Shown in pieces: positions 50,815-58,558 of a stretch of DNA of 64,000 bases. Source of the DNA: JALEFZ01 sp039820545 (lineage in GTDB: Bacteria; Bacteroidota; Bacteroidia; J057); the NCBI GenBank assembly GCA_039820545.1, contig JBCBPW010000019.1, forward strand, positions 25,293-89,292. Direction: 5' to 3'. The notes beneath the pieces are model-generated. The model worked only from the letters and a program-made list of their open reading frames with translations. It was not told where the DNA came from and searched no databases. The position numbers and the translations under genes were made by a program. The first letter of the stretch is position 1, and the number at the start of each line of letters is the position of its first letter.

Positions 50815-53760
50815 TCATTTCTCCAAAGCACCCCACAAAATCTCGATAGGGTGTAAAGCCTTCTTTTGTGTCCCATCCTTGATCTGGTGACGACAACTCG
50901 TACCTGGTGCCGCAATCAATGTTTCTCCATGAGCTTTTCGTACCGCAGGAAATAAGACCAATTCTCCCACTTGCATAGAGACATCGTAGTGCTCCTTTTC
51001 ATAGCCAAACGAACCTGCCATGCCACAGCATCCCGAAGGAATGACTTCTACCTCATAGTTTTCGGGAAGCGAGAGGAGTTGTATGGTCGGATCAATAGAA
51101 CTTAGGGCTTTCTGGTGACAATGCCCATGCAAAAGGACTTTTTGTTGATCCTCGGTAAATGCGTGATGGGTAAGATGCCCTCTTTCGATTTCTTTCCCTA
51201 AAAACTCTTCAATCGTCAAGGCATGCTTGGCAATCGTCTGTGCATCCTTTCGAAGATCATCCGTCACCAAGCGGGGATACTCGTCGCGAAACCCAAGGAT
51301 GGCCGAAGGCTCTAGGCCCACGAGCGGAATTTCCTCAGAGATGATCTTCCTGAAGGTGCTCACATTGTACATGGCCATCTGTCGTGCCTCCTTCAGGAGG
51401 CCTTTAGAGATGTAGGCACGCCCACTCTCAGCATGCTCATGGAAAAGCACCTCGTAACCCAGACTGGCGAGTAGAAGCATCGCCTTAGTCCCGATCTCTG
51501 TATCATTGTACTCTGTAAACTCATCAATGAAAAAGTACACAGATCCTTTGCGTCCGCCTTTCTTAGCGCGTTCACGAAGTTCAGGTTCGTTGACCTTGTA
51601 CCAACTTTTCAATGTAGTCTTGTAAAGGGTAGGTAAGGAGCGCTTGGGTGCTACACCTAAGATAGACTTGAGGACACCACTTGTCAGGGAGTTGCTGAGG
51701 AAGAAATTCGTTATTTCTCTAAACTTTGAGCCTAGGGCATTCAGCTTGCCGATATTGGCGATGGCACGCGCCCTGAAGGGGACTCCATGCTTTTTATAGT
51801 ACTGATGCAAAAACTCTGTCTTGAGGGTCGCTACATTTACATTGGAGGGACACTCTGAAGCACAGCCCTTGCAAGATAGGCAAAGGTCCATGACTTCATA
51901 AATCTCATCATGCGCGAAAGGGTTATCCGCATCCGATCGGGTCAAGACTTCTCGCAGGATATTGGCGCGTGCGCGTGTGGTATCTTTTTCATTGCGGGTC
52001 GCCATATAAGAAGGGCACATAGTACCACCTGAGAGATGCGTCTTTCGGCAGTCACCTGATCCGTTACATTTCTCGGCGGCGCGTAGGATGCCATCCGTAT
52101 CGGAGAAATCAAGAATGGTATCAAACTGTGGTGTATCCTGTCCAGCATCATAGCGTAAGGAGGTATCCATCGGTGGTGCATCGACGATCTTCCCTGGATT
52201 GAACATGTTGTGTGGGTCCCAGGTCGCCTTTATCCTTCTCAGTAGTTCATAATTTTTCTCTCCAATCATCATCGGGATAAACTCTGCTCGCACCCTGCCA
52301 TCTCCATGCTCCCCACTGAGCGAACCTTGATATTTCTTGACGAGTTCGGCTGTTAATTGGCCGATGTCACGAAACAGCTTGCGGTCCTTTGCTATTTTTA
52401 GGTCTAAAATGGGGCGTAAGTGTAGCTCTCCTGCTCCTGCGTGAGCATAATAGACAGCACGTTGTCCAAATCGCTCCATATTTGCTGTGAAATCTGCGAT
52501 GTAATCCGACAGCTCGGATAGCTCTACCGCTGTATCTTCGATGACCGCGACGGGTTTGGCGTCACCTGGGACATTGGCTAGGAGACCTAGGCCTGCCTTG
52601 CGAAGATCCCAGACACGCTTGATGGCAGGACCTTTGACTCTAGGGAAAGCATACCCCAAATCCTGATCTGTCAATGTTTGCTCAATGACCGCTAATTTTT
52701 CATCTACTTCCTCCTGATCCTTTCCCCCCACTTCAATCACGAGTACTGCTTCTGGATCTCCTTCAATGAAAAAGCGATTCTTTTCATACAGTCGGTTCCC
52801 CTTTGTACAGTCCATGATAATTTTATCCATCAACTCTACTGCTCGCGGCTTGAAACTCATGGCAGGAACTACTGCTTGGAGGGCTTCTGGGACAGAATGA
52901 AAGTGTGCGCAGAGTAGCCCCGTATGTGTAGGCGGTAGTGGATCACAATGAATTTTGATTTCGGAAATAAAGGCCAGTGTCCCTTCAGATCCAGCCAAGA
53001 GTTTGGAGAAATTGAATACGTCTCCACCTTCTGTAAAAATCTCTGTCTCCAATAGGACATCTACTGCATAGCCTGTATTGCGGCGGTGAATGGAGGGCTT
53101 GGGGAATTGACTGCGAATTTCTTCTTGCTGCTCAGGATCTATCAGCTCTGCATACATTTGTTGGTAGATCTTCCCTTCAAGCGTTGGAAGCATTCTCTTT
53201 TCCTCAAAAGTCTCTCGATCCACAGGCCCAAAAGTTACTTCTGATCCATCGCTTAAGATGCAGTTCAACTCCATGACGTGGTCGCGTGTCGTCCCATACA
53301 CGATAGAGTAGGAGCCAGAGGAGTTATTTCCGACCATCCCTGCAATCATGGCACGGTTGGCCGTAGATGTATTGGGACCAAAAAAGAGATGGTGGGACTT
53401 GAGGAATCGGTTGAGATCGTCCCGAATAACACCTGGCTGGACCCTAACCCAACCTTCGGTTTGATTGACTTCCAGGATATCGGTCATGTATTTGGACACA
53501 TCCACTACGATTCCTTCTCCTACACACTGTCCAGCTAGGGAGGTGCCTGCGGCTCGAGGGATAAGGGATATTCTTTCATTCTGGGCGAAGCGAATCAGTT
53601 GGATGATGTCATGCTTGTGGCGTGGATGAACGACTGCTAGTGGCATTTCACGATAAACAGAGGCATCTGTTGCATACAGGATACGCATCGTTTTGTCGTC
53701 GTACAGTTCGCCATCGAGAGAAGCGCGTAGAATGGAGAGTTTATCTTGAATGGAGTGCAT
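50815..53760 (-). CDS. FAD-linked oxidase / Fe-S protein (D-lactate dehydrogenase-like)
   Basis: A 981-residue fused protein from the ATG at 53758-53760. The front half is a PCMH-type FAD-binding domain (VVHPRHKHDIIQLIRFAQ, then RAAGTSLAGQCVGEGIVVDV and GNNSSGSYSIVYG), followed by the FAD-oxidase C domain (YAHAGAGELHLRPILD, SGEHGDGRVRAEF). Then come two 4Fe-4S motifs (CNGSGDCRK ... CPS and CLSCKGCASECPSNVNV) and two CCG-like half-sites (LHGHCHQKAL, SGCCGMAGSFGYE). The architecture is that of D-lactate or glycolate dehydrogenases (GlcD+GlcF fused). It oxidises a 2-hydroxy acid at the membrane and passes electrons to a quinone. The substrate is not fixed. Confidence 0.93.
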   Translation of the reverse strand: MHSIQDKLSILRASLDGELYDDKTMRILYATDASVYREMPLAVVHPRHKHDIIQLIRFAQNERISLIPRAAGTSLAGQCVGEGIVVDVSKYMTDILEVNQTEGWVRVQPGVIRDDLNRFLKSHHLFFGPNTSTANRAMIAGMVGNNSSGSYSIVYGTTRDHVMELNCILSDGSEVTFGPVDRETFEEKRMLPTLEGKIYQQMYAELIDPEQQEEIRSQFPKPSIHRRNTGYAVDVLLETEIFTEGGDVFNFSKLLAGSEGTLAFISEIKIHCDPLPPTHTGLLCAHFHSVPEALQAVVPAMSFKPRAVELMDKIIMDCTKGNRLYEKNRFFIEGDPEAVLVIEVGGKDQEEVDEKLAVIEQTLTDQDLGYAFPRVKGPAIKRVWDLRKAGLGLLANVPGDAKPVAVIEDTAVELSELSDYIADFTANMERFGQRAVYYAHAGAGELHLRPILDLKIAKDRKLFRDIGQLTAELVKKYQGSLSGEHGDGRVRAEFIPMMIGEKNYELLRRIKATWDPHNMFNPGKIVDAPPMDTSLRYDAGQDTPQFDTILDFSDTDGILRAAEKCNGSGDCRKTHLSGGTMCPSYMATRNEKDTTRARANILREVLTRSDADNPFAHDEIYEVMDLCLSCKGCASECPSNVNVATLKTEFLHQYYKKHGVPFRARAIANIGKLNALGSKFREITNFFLSNSLTSGVLKSILGVAPKRSLPTLYKTTLKSWYKVNEPELRERAKKGGRKGSVYFFIDEFTEYNDTEIGTKAMLLLASLGYEVLFHEHAESGRAYISKGLLKEARQMAMYNVSTFRKIISEEIPLVGLEPSAILGFRDEYPRLVTDDLRKDAQTIAKHALTIEEFLGKEIERGHLTHHAFTEDQQKVLLHGHCHQKALSSIDPTIQLLSLPENYEVEVIPSGCCGMAGSFGYEKEHYDVSMQVGELVLFPAVRKAHGETLIAAPGTSCRHQIKDGTQKKALHPIEILWGALEK

Positions 53761-53857
53761 GTATGCGTATTTCGGAAAAATATAAATAGGATCAATGTTG
53801 ATCTTATTCATATAAAACTATCATATTCTGCTTTTGTATGAAAGTATCCATAAAAAG

Positions 53858-54733
53858 TTATGCTATAGGCTTTTTTGCTTGAATCATACGTGGATTTCCT
53901 CTTAAATCGTTTTTCAAGGTCACATCTTGATATCCTTTTTCCTCAAGATCTTGTTTGATCTTTTCTCCAAAATCTCTGTGCACTTCAAAAAATAGATAGC
54001 CTCCTGCTTTGAGCCATGACAATCCTAGTGCGCCAATCTTTTTATAAAACATGATGGGATCGTCATCGGGCGTAAAAAGGGCTACATGTGGCTCGTACTG
54101 AACCACATTAGAATGGAGGGAATTAGCCTCTTGTTCAAGGACATAGGGAGGATTACTGACGATAATATCCCAACCTGTATGATCTTCGGCTTGAGATTGG
54201 AGAATATCTTGTTGTAGAAAAGCTACTGCTACTTGAAGTTGTTGAGCATTTAACTGTGCGCATGAGAGTGCTTTCTCACTGATGTCATAAGCAGTGAGTT
54301 TTGCTCGATTCTGCAGCTGTTTTTTGAGCGTGATGGGGATACAACCACTTCCTGTACCGATATCGAGTATGCGCTGGGGGGTACTCGTTTTGGGGATCGT
54401 TTCCAATATCCAAGCGACGAGCTCTTCCGTTTCAGGCCTGGGGATCAGTACATATTCATTGACTATGAATGGTTCTCCATAAAAATACGCACGTCCTGTC
54501 ACGTACTGTACAGGTTTCCCCGATACTAAGGCATGAGCTTCTTGCTGGAATTGTTGTTGATGTATGGGGGAAATTTCTACCTCATCATTCAGGAACCGTC
54601 GATGTCGCGGGATATCCAATCTTTCATCTGCCCAAAAGTGCGCAATCGCTCTTGCTTCAGCTTCATCATATAATGGCTGCAATCGCGCGACCAACTGCTG
54701 CATAAACCCTGTTATCTGAGAAGCCCATTCCAT
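53858..54733 (-). CDS. prmC: Release factor glutamine methyltransferase
   Basis: PrmC methylates the glutamine of the GGQ motif in release factors RF1 and RF2, using SAM. A 291-residue protein with the helical N-terminal domain (about 1-80), then the SAM-binding ILDIGTGSGCIPITLKKQ (about 118-135) and the catalytic IIVSNPPYVLEQEA (about 190-203; NPPY motif). FFEVHRDFGEKI is at the end. All are normal. It is close to no release-factor gene. It lies about 100 bases downstream of the flavo/iron-sulfur gene end... on the same strand upstream of it, so it may form a unit with that gene. Confidence 0.95.
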   Translation of the reverse strand: MEWASQITGFMQQLVARLQPLYDEAEARAIAHFWADERLDIPRHRRFLNDEVEISPIHQQQFQQEAHALVSGKPVQYVTGRAYFYGEPFIVNEYVLIPRPETEELVAWILETIPKTSTPQRILDIGTGSGCIPITLKKQLQNRAKLTAYDISEKALSCAQLNAQQLQVAVAFLQQDILQSQAEDHTGWDIIVSNPPYVLEQEANSLHSNVVQYEPHVALFTPDDDPIMFYKKIGALGLSWLKAGGYLFFEVHRDFGEKIKQDLEEKGYQDVTLKNDLRGNPRMIQAKKPIA

Positions 54734-54841
54734 AAAATCCTATTTATTCATACGAAGGTATGTAACCTTTTTGAGACTCTCTCTTATGGATTCAGAAAAA
54801 CACAGGGCGCCCTTTCTTTTACCTACTTGACATTAGCTATC

Positions 54842-55630
54842 ATGAAAAATTATGCGTTGGCTACCCTAGCCCTTGTTTTGACAATGTCTCTTGCGGCACA
54901 ACCCAAGATTCGGAAAGAAGATCATTTTTATCGTCGTACAGTGGTACAACGAATCGACTTGAATGAAAAAATCAATCGTCCTCTGCAAACAGCCCGAAGG
55001 CTAGCGGGGCAGCAAGAATCATATTCAGGACTCGTACGTTCTTTGATGCAGGCACTAGAAGAAGGGAGTATTCCAGCTTATAGTGCTGACGATTATCTCA
55101 CGCCTTTGGGATTCGATACGATTTGCAAGCGCATCAAACAAATGAACGCGATTTATCTTGAGCAAGACGGCTGGGATGAGGAATGGGACAGCGATTGGGA
55201 AGATTCTGAGCCCTTTGGAACCCTTGAGGATACAGTTGTGATGAATGAAAATGATGAATGCGATCCTGATTATGGACCTTTTGAGTCAGTTGTGCAGATT
55301 GTAGAGGATTGGGTTTTTGATAAAAACCGTAGTGAGATGATCAAGCAGATTCAATACATCCAAATTATTTGGACTGATCCAGGGGAGGCATTGCCTGAGA
55401 AGAGTTTGCTTGTTTTTAAATATGATGAAGTGAAGGATGTCTTAGACGAAGTTCCTTGGGTCAATCGTCATAATGATGCAGAGGATCGCACGCTGAAGGA
55501 AGCTTTGGAGATGCGTCTGTTTCACAGCTTTGTGATCAATGTCTCAGGGCATGGTGTGCAGAGCTTACCTGAGGCTGAGCAAAGAAGGCTGGAACTCGTC
55601 GCTTTTGAGCATCATCTATGGTCATATTAG
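54842..55630 (+). CDS. GldN-like gliding motility / T9SS protein (copy 2)
   Basis: 262 residues from the ATG at 54842 (MKNYALATLALVLTMSLAAQ, a signal peptide); an in-frame TTG 15 bases upstream is rejected. It parallels copy 1: EDHFYRRTVVQRIDLNEKINRPL (about 26-48), LEEGSIPAYSADDY (about 72-85), an acidic Trp-rich insert (WDEEWDSDWEDSE, about 111-124), VFDKNRSEMIKQIQYIQIIW (about 158-177), MRLFHSFVINVSG and the end FEHHLWSY. The insert and tail are shared with copy 1 and differ from other GldN proteins I know. It is followed by a terminator and converges with the porin-like gene. Neither copy is in a gldKLMN cluster. Confidence 0.85.
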   Translation: MKNYALATLALVLTMSLAAQPKIRKEDHFYRRTVVQRIDLNEKINRPLQTARRLAGQQESYSGLVRSLMQALEEGSIPAYSADDYLTPLGFDTICKRIKQMNAIYLEQDGWDEEWDSDWEDSEPFGTLEDTVVMNENDECDPDYGPFESVVQIVEDWVFDKNRSEMIKQIQYIQIIWTDPGEALPEKSLLVFKYDEVKDVLDEVPWVNRHNDAEDRTLKEALEMRLFHSFVINVSGHGVQSLPEAEQRRLELVAFEHHLWSY

Positions 55631-55743
55631 ATAAGAGGTCAGATGTTGAGACGTGATCCCTTTTGGGATCGATTCTGACTTCTAATCGTCTCCTTAAGAT
55701 CACACTTGGCATTTTTATATAGCACCTTTTTTGTTGAATGGCA

Positions 55744-55778
55744 GTCCGCGGATACGAAGTGTTCGCGGACATTTTTTT
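55744..55778 (+). terminator. Rho-independent terminator
   Basis: GTCCGCG/CGCGGAC (55744-55750, 55764-55770) then A and seven T, after the second gldN-like gene. Confidence 0.82.
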
Positions 55779-55796
55779 AGCTGATAAAATCTGAGA

Positions 55797-55830
55797 TAAA
55801 AAATAAGCGGCAACTTTGCAGCTGCCGCTT
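55797..55830 (-). terminator. Rho-independent terminator
   Basis: Minus strand: AAGCGGCA/TGCCGCTT (55805-55812, 55823-55830) then a T-rich tract (TATTTTTTATC), after the porin-like gene. Confidence 0.82.
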
Positions 55831-55851
55831 CCCCTGATATGGATGCAGGAA

Positions 55852-56511
55852 TTAAAGGGCAATCCCTATACCTGCTACCCATTGACCACTATATTCTGAA
55901 AGTTTATGCGTCTGTCCGAATACTGTAACCTCATCTGTGGGACGGTTCAAATTGGTTTCATAACGAAGGTCCAACACGATTTTTTTACCTAAATCTAGTC
56001 CTACACCTGCTTGCAGTCCCAATGTAGACTCTTGAAATCTTCTGCCGAATCCTTGTACATCGGCTAGATCAGAGACACTGGTCAAGTTCATGCGATAGAC
56101 TGGTCCCGCATTGGCACGAAAAGGTCCTAATTTGATTCCCGCCATGATAGGCATTTCCAGTCCTAGATATTGTTCGTTGGCTGCCTCTGTCCCTCCGCCT
56201 GTGAGATCTTCTACCAGATAGCTCACACGCGAGGTCGTCAATGCAAGTTCAGGTTGAATATAAAAACCGAGTAAGGTCAATCGGCTAAAGATTCCTACAT
56301 GATACTCAGGGCTGGCTTCTTGTAGGCTAACTTGGAGTTCTCGCAGATCCTGTAGGTTTTGTACTTGAAAATCTGTCCCTGAGATCCCTGAAGAGCTGAC
56401 GCTAAATTTAGGACCAAGCTTAAAATTCTGTGCTTGAAGTTGAGAAGCAAAGCCTAGAAGAAGGACAAAGGAAAAAAGTGAAATAAACTGGGTGGCAAGT
56501 GAACGTTTCAT
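55852..56511 (-). CDS. Porin-like outer-membrane beta-barrel protein (PorT-like)
   Basis: A 219-residue protein with a signal peptide (about 1-27, FASQLQAQ). The mature protein is an 8-stranded barrel: alternating hydrophobic strands such as LGFYIQPELALTTSRVSYLV and RANAGPVYRMNLTSVSD, ending VAGIGIAL. Repeats of EMPIMAGIKLGP and FQESTLGLQAGVGLDLGKK are typical of Bacteroidota outer-membrane proteins grouped with PorT, a T9SS accessory. Location beside a gldN-like gene could hint at the T9SS, but the genes converge and are not one unit. It could equally be a simple OmpW/OmpA-size barrel. Confidence 0.78.
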   Translation of the reverse strand: MKRSLATQFISLFSFVLLLGFASQLQAQNFKLGPKFSVSSSGISGTDFQVQNLQDLRELQVSLQEASPEYHVGIFSRLTLLGFYIQPELALTTSRVSYLVEDLTGGGTEAANEQYLGLEMPIMAGIKLGPFRANAGPVYRMNLTSVSDLADVQGFGRRFQESTLGLQAGVGLDLGKKIVLDLRYETNLNRPTDEVTVFGQTHKLSEYSGQWVAGIGIAL

Positions 56512-56654
56512 AATGAATCTCTTGTTGAGCGTTAATAGGGGGTTGATGTACTATACTCAGAATGAGAAGGGGAGGTTAGGTTGCTGATCTGTAATCGGGG
56601 ATCAGTACAGGAAATCGGGGAGTGAACCCTGTAAATAGGGGTTTGGACAGGCCA

Positions 56655-56692
56655 CAAAAAAAGGCCTTTTCCTAGATGGGAAAAGGCCTCAA
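56655..56692 (-). terminator. Rho-independent terminator
   Basis: Minus strand: AGGCCTTTTCC/GGAAAAGGCCT (56662-56672, 56679-56689) then seven T. It ends the zinc-ribbon gene's transcript. Confidence 0.85.
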
Positions 56693-56711
56693 ATAATCGA
56701 AAACTTTATGC

Positions 56712-57470
56712 TTATGCTTTCTCGGCAAGAACTTCTCTCGCCTCGTCGAAAAAGGAATCGTCTACTAGGATACGTCCACAGTTCTCGCAGTGAATCAGAC
56801 GGCTTCTCTGCTTCAGTTCAATATGGACCTGAGGTGGAATGATAGAGAAACATCCCCCACAAGCACTACGGTCTGTGGTCACTACTGCGAGTCCATTGCG
56901 CATATTGGCACGGACCTTACGATATCCTGTGAGGATACGCTTTTCAATATGTTGTTCAGCTTTGACCACTTCTTCCTTGAGGCGCTTCTCTTCGAGCTTT
57001 GTCTCTTCGATAATTACCTCTAGCTCTCTACGCTTTTCTTCGAGCTCTTCTTTCTTATGTTGGATTTCTTCGCTTGTTCCTTCTAGTAGACCTTCCTTCT
57101 GAGCGATTTGATCGGTGTATTGCTTGATCTTCTTCTCAGATGTCAATATCTCAAGGTTCGCGTATTCGATCTCCTTGCGAAGTGCTTCGAATTCACGGTT
57201 ATTTTTTACGTTATCTTGCTGAGACTCGTACTTTTTGATTTGAGCGCCGAAGTCTTGGATACGGGTCTTGCGCTCCTTGATGTCAGTTTTTAACTGCGTG
57301 ATTTCATCATCAATACGCTTACGACGGGTTTCGAGTCCTTCAAGATCATCTTCGAGGTCGCTCACTTCCTCCGGAAGACTTCCACGCAGGCGGTGAATTT
57401 CGTCCATCTTAGAGTCCAGAACCTGGAGCATGCTGAGCGCTTTCAATCTTATAACGATGGCGTTATCCAT
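56712..57470 (-). CDS. Coiled-coil zinc-ribbon protein (CT398-like)
   Basis: 252 residues. The N-terminal 190 residues are a long coiled coil (from DEIHRLRGSLPEEVSDLED on). A C4 zinc ribbon follows: CGGCFSIIPP (about 207) and IHCENCGRILVD (about 230), a pair of C-x-x-C knuckles. It belongs to the family typified by Chlamydia CT398 and Helicobacter HP0958 (zf-RING_7), which binds sigma-54/FlgE mRNA or export parts in other bacteria. Its role in Bacteroidota is unknown. It lies in a run of minus-strand genes, with Nif3 190 bases upstream. Confidence 0.85.
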   Translation of the reverse strand: MDNAIVIRLKALSMLQVLDSKMDEIHRLRGSLPEEVSDLEDDLEGLETRRKRIDDEITQLKTDIKERKTRIQDFGAQIKKYESQQDNVKNNREFEALRKEIEYANLEILTSEKKIKQYTDQIAQKEGLLEGTSEEIQHKKEELEEKRRELEVIIEETKLEEKRLKEEVVKAEQHIEKRILTGYRKVRANMRNGLAVVTTDRSACGGCFSIIPPQVHIELKQRSRLIHCENCGRILVDDSFFDEAREVLAEKA

Positions 57471-57660
57471 ATATGCTTCTTGTTGTATTGATATGCGAGA
57501 AGAGGAAAAGAAGAGACGGGATAAGGGATATTTTCAGTTATGCCCGGTTCTTCATATCTATATCTTCTTCTACTAAGTGTTCTAAATTGTTATACGAAAC
57601 AGGGTTACATGAATAAAGAAGTGACTATCAAAAAGACAGTTTGACCTCTTTTAACATTTA

Positions 57661-58455
57661 TCATGATGAAAAATACTTTACGGGATTGGTATGAACATCT
57701 GATAAATGGATCGCAAAGTTAGGAAATTTTTCTGATAAGTACGTGTGAATCAGCTCAGAAGTATACTGTTCGGATTCATAATGTCCAATATCTAAGAGTA
57801 ACATTTCCTCTTCGTTGTCAAAAAATTTATGATAGGTGATATCTGCTGTTACAAACGCATCTGCCCCTTGCTTTCTTGCTTCTTGTGTCAGGAAGCTTCC
57901 TGCCCCACCACAAATAGCGACTTTTTGGATGTATTTATGGGCACTGTCTGCGTATCGAATCCCTTTTGCCTGAAAGGTAGACGCCACTTTTTGTAAAAAA
58001 TCTGCTTTACTGATGGGCTCGGGAAGCGAGCCCATCATACCCGATCCTATTGTTTGTTCTGGATTTTTGGCTTGTAAGAATTCTACCTTTTCCAGTCCCA
58101 GCTTTTTGGCAATCATGTGATTGACTCCTGTACGGACGTTGTCCAGGTTGGTATGGCAAGCATACAGGAGGATGTCATGCTTGACAGCAGCCATGATGGT
58201 ACGGCTCACGTAGTCTTCCCCATTTAGCCTTTTTCGTCCTGTAAACCATATCGGATGATGCGCAATGATCATGTTATAGCCCTTGTCAATCGCTTCTTCC
58301 ACTACAGGCATCGTCGCATCTAGGTTGATCAGGATCCCTGTTACTTCTTGATCGGGTAGACCAACAAGTAATCCAGGATTGTCATATGACTCTGCAATAG
58401 CGGGGGGAGCCCAGGATTCTATGCTGCGAATAATGTCCTTAGCGGGAATGCCCAT
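57661..58455 (-). CDS. Nif3-like dinuclear metal protein
   Basis: 264 residues from the ATG at 58453-58455 (MGIPAKDIIRSIESWAPP); the longer frame adds 23 poor residues. Family metal ligands appear in order: IAHHPIWF (about 68), YACHTNLDNVRTGVNH (about 96), DITYHKFFDNEE (about 210) and DIGHYESEQYTSELI (about 225). It is the short form without the central insertion of some bacterial members. These proteins form hexameric rings around two metals. They are sometimes named GTP cyclohydrolase I type 2, but the biochemical role is not settled. It follows infB by 104 bases on the same strand, separated by a hairpin. Confidence 0.9.
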   Translation of the reverse strand: MGIPAKDIIRSIESWAPPAIAESYDNPGLLVGLPDQEVTGILINLDATMPVVEEAIDKGYNMIIAHHPIWFTGRKRLNGEDYVSRTIMAAVKHDILLYACHTNLDNVRTGVNHMIAKKLGLEKVEFLQAKNPEQTIGSGMMGSLPEPISKADFLQKVASTFQAKGIRYADSAHKYIQKVAICGGAGSFLTQEARKQGADAFVTADITYHKFFDNEEEMLLLDIGHYESEQYTSELIHTYLSEKFPNFAIHLSDVHTNPVKYFSS

Positions 58456-58518
58456 GCAAGAAATTTCATTTTCTCCAGGAGGGAGAAAGAGTGAGAATTT
58501 GGGAGAATGAAAGTAAAT

Positions 58519-58544
58519 CCCCACAAAGCTGTGACTTTGTGGGG
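58519..58544 (-). terminator. Hairpin between infB and the Nif3-like gene (probable terminator)
   Basis: CCCCACAAAG/CTTTGTGGGG, a perfect 10-bp stem with a 6-base loop, 14 bases after the infB stop. On the minus strand it is followed by ATTTACTTTCATT, T-rich but not a run. It probably ends or weakens readthrough into the Nif3-like gene. Confidence 0.7.
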
Positions 58545-58558
58545 ACGTCTGATATATC

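Noticed and set aside
50524..50856. A 110-residue plus-strand frame between the MATE and FAD/Fe-S genes
   Set aside because: It overlaps the end of the opposite gene, has no Shine-Dalgarno or family pattern, and its composition is not coding-like.
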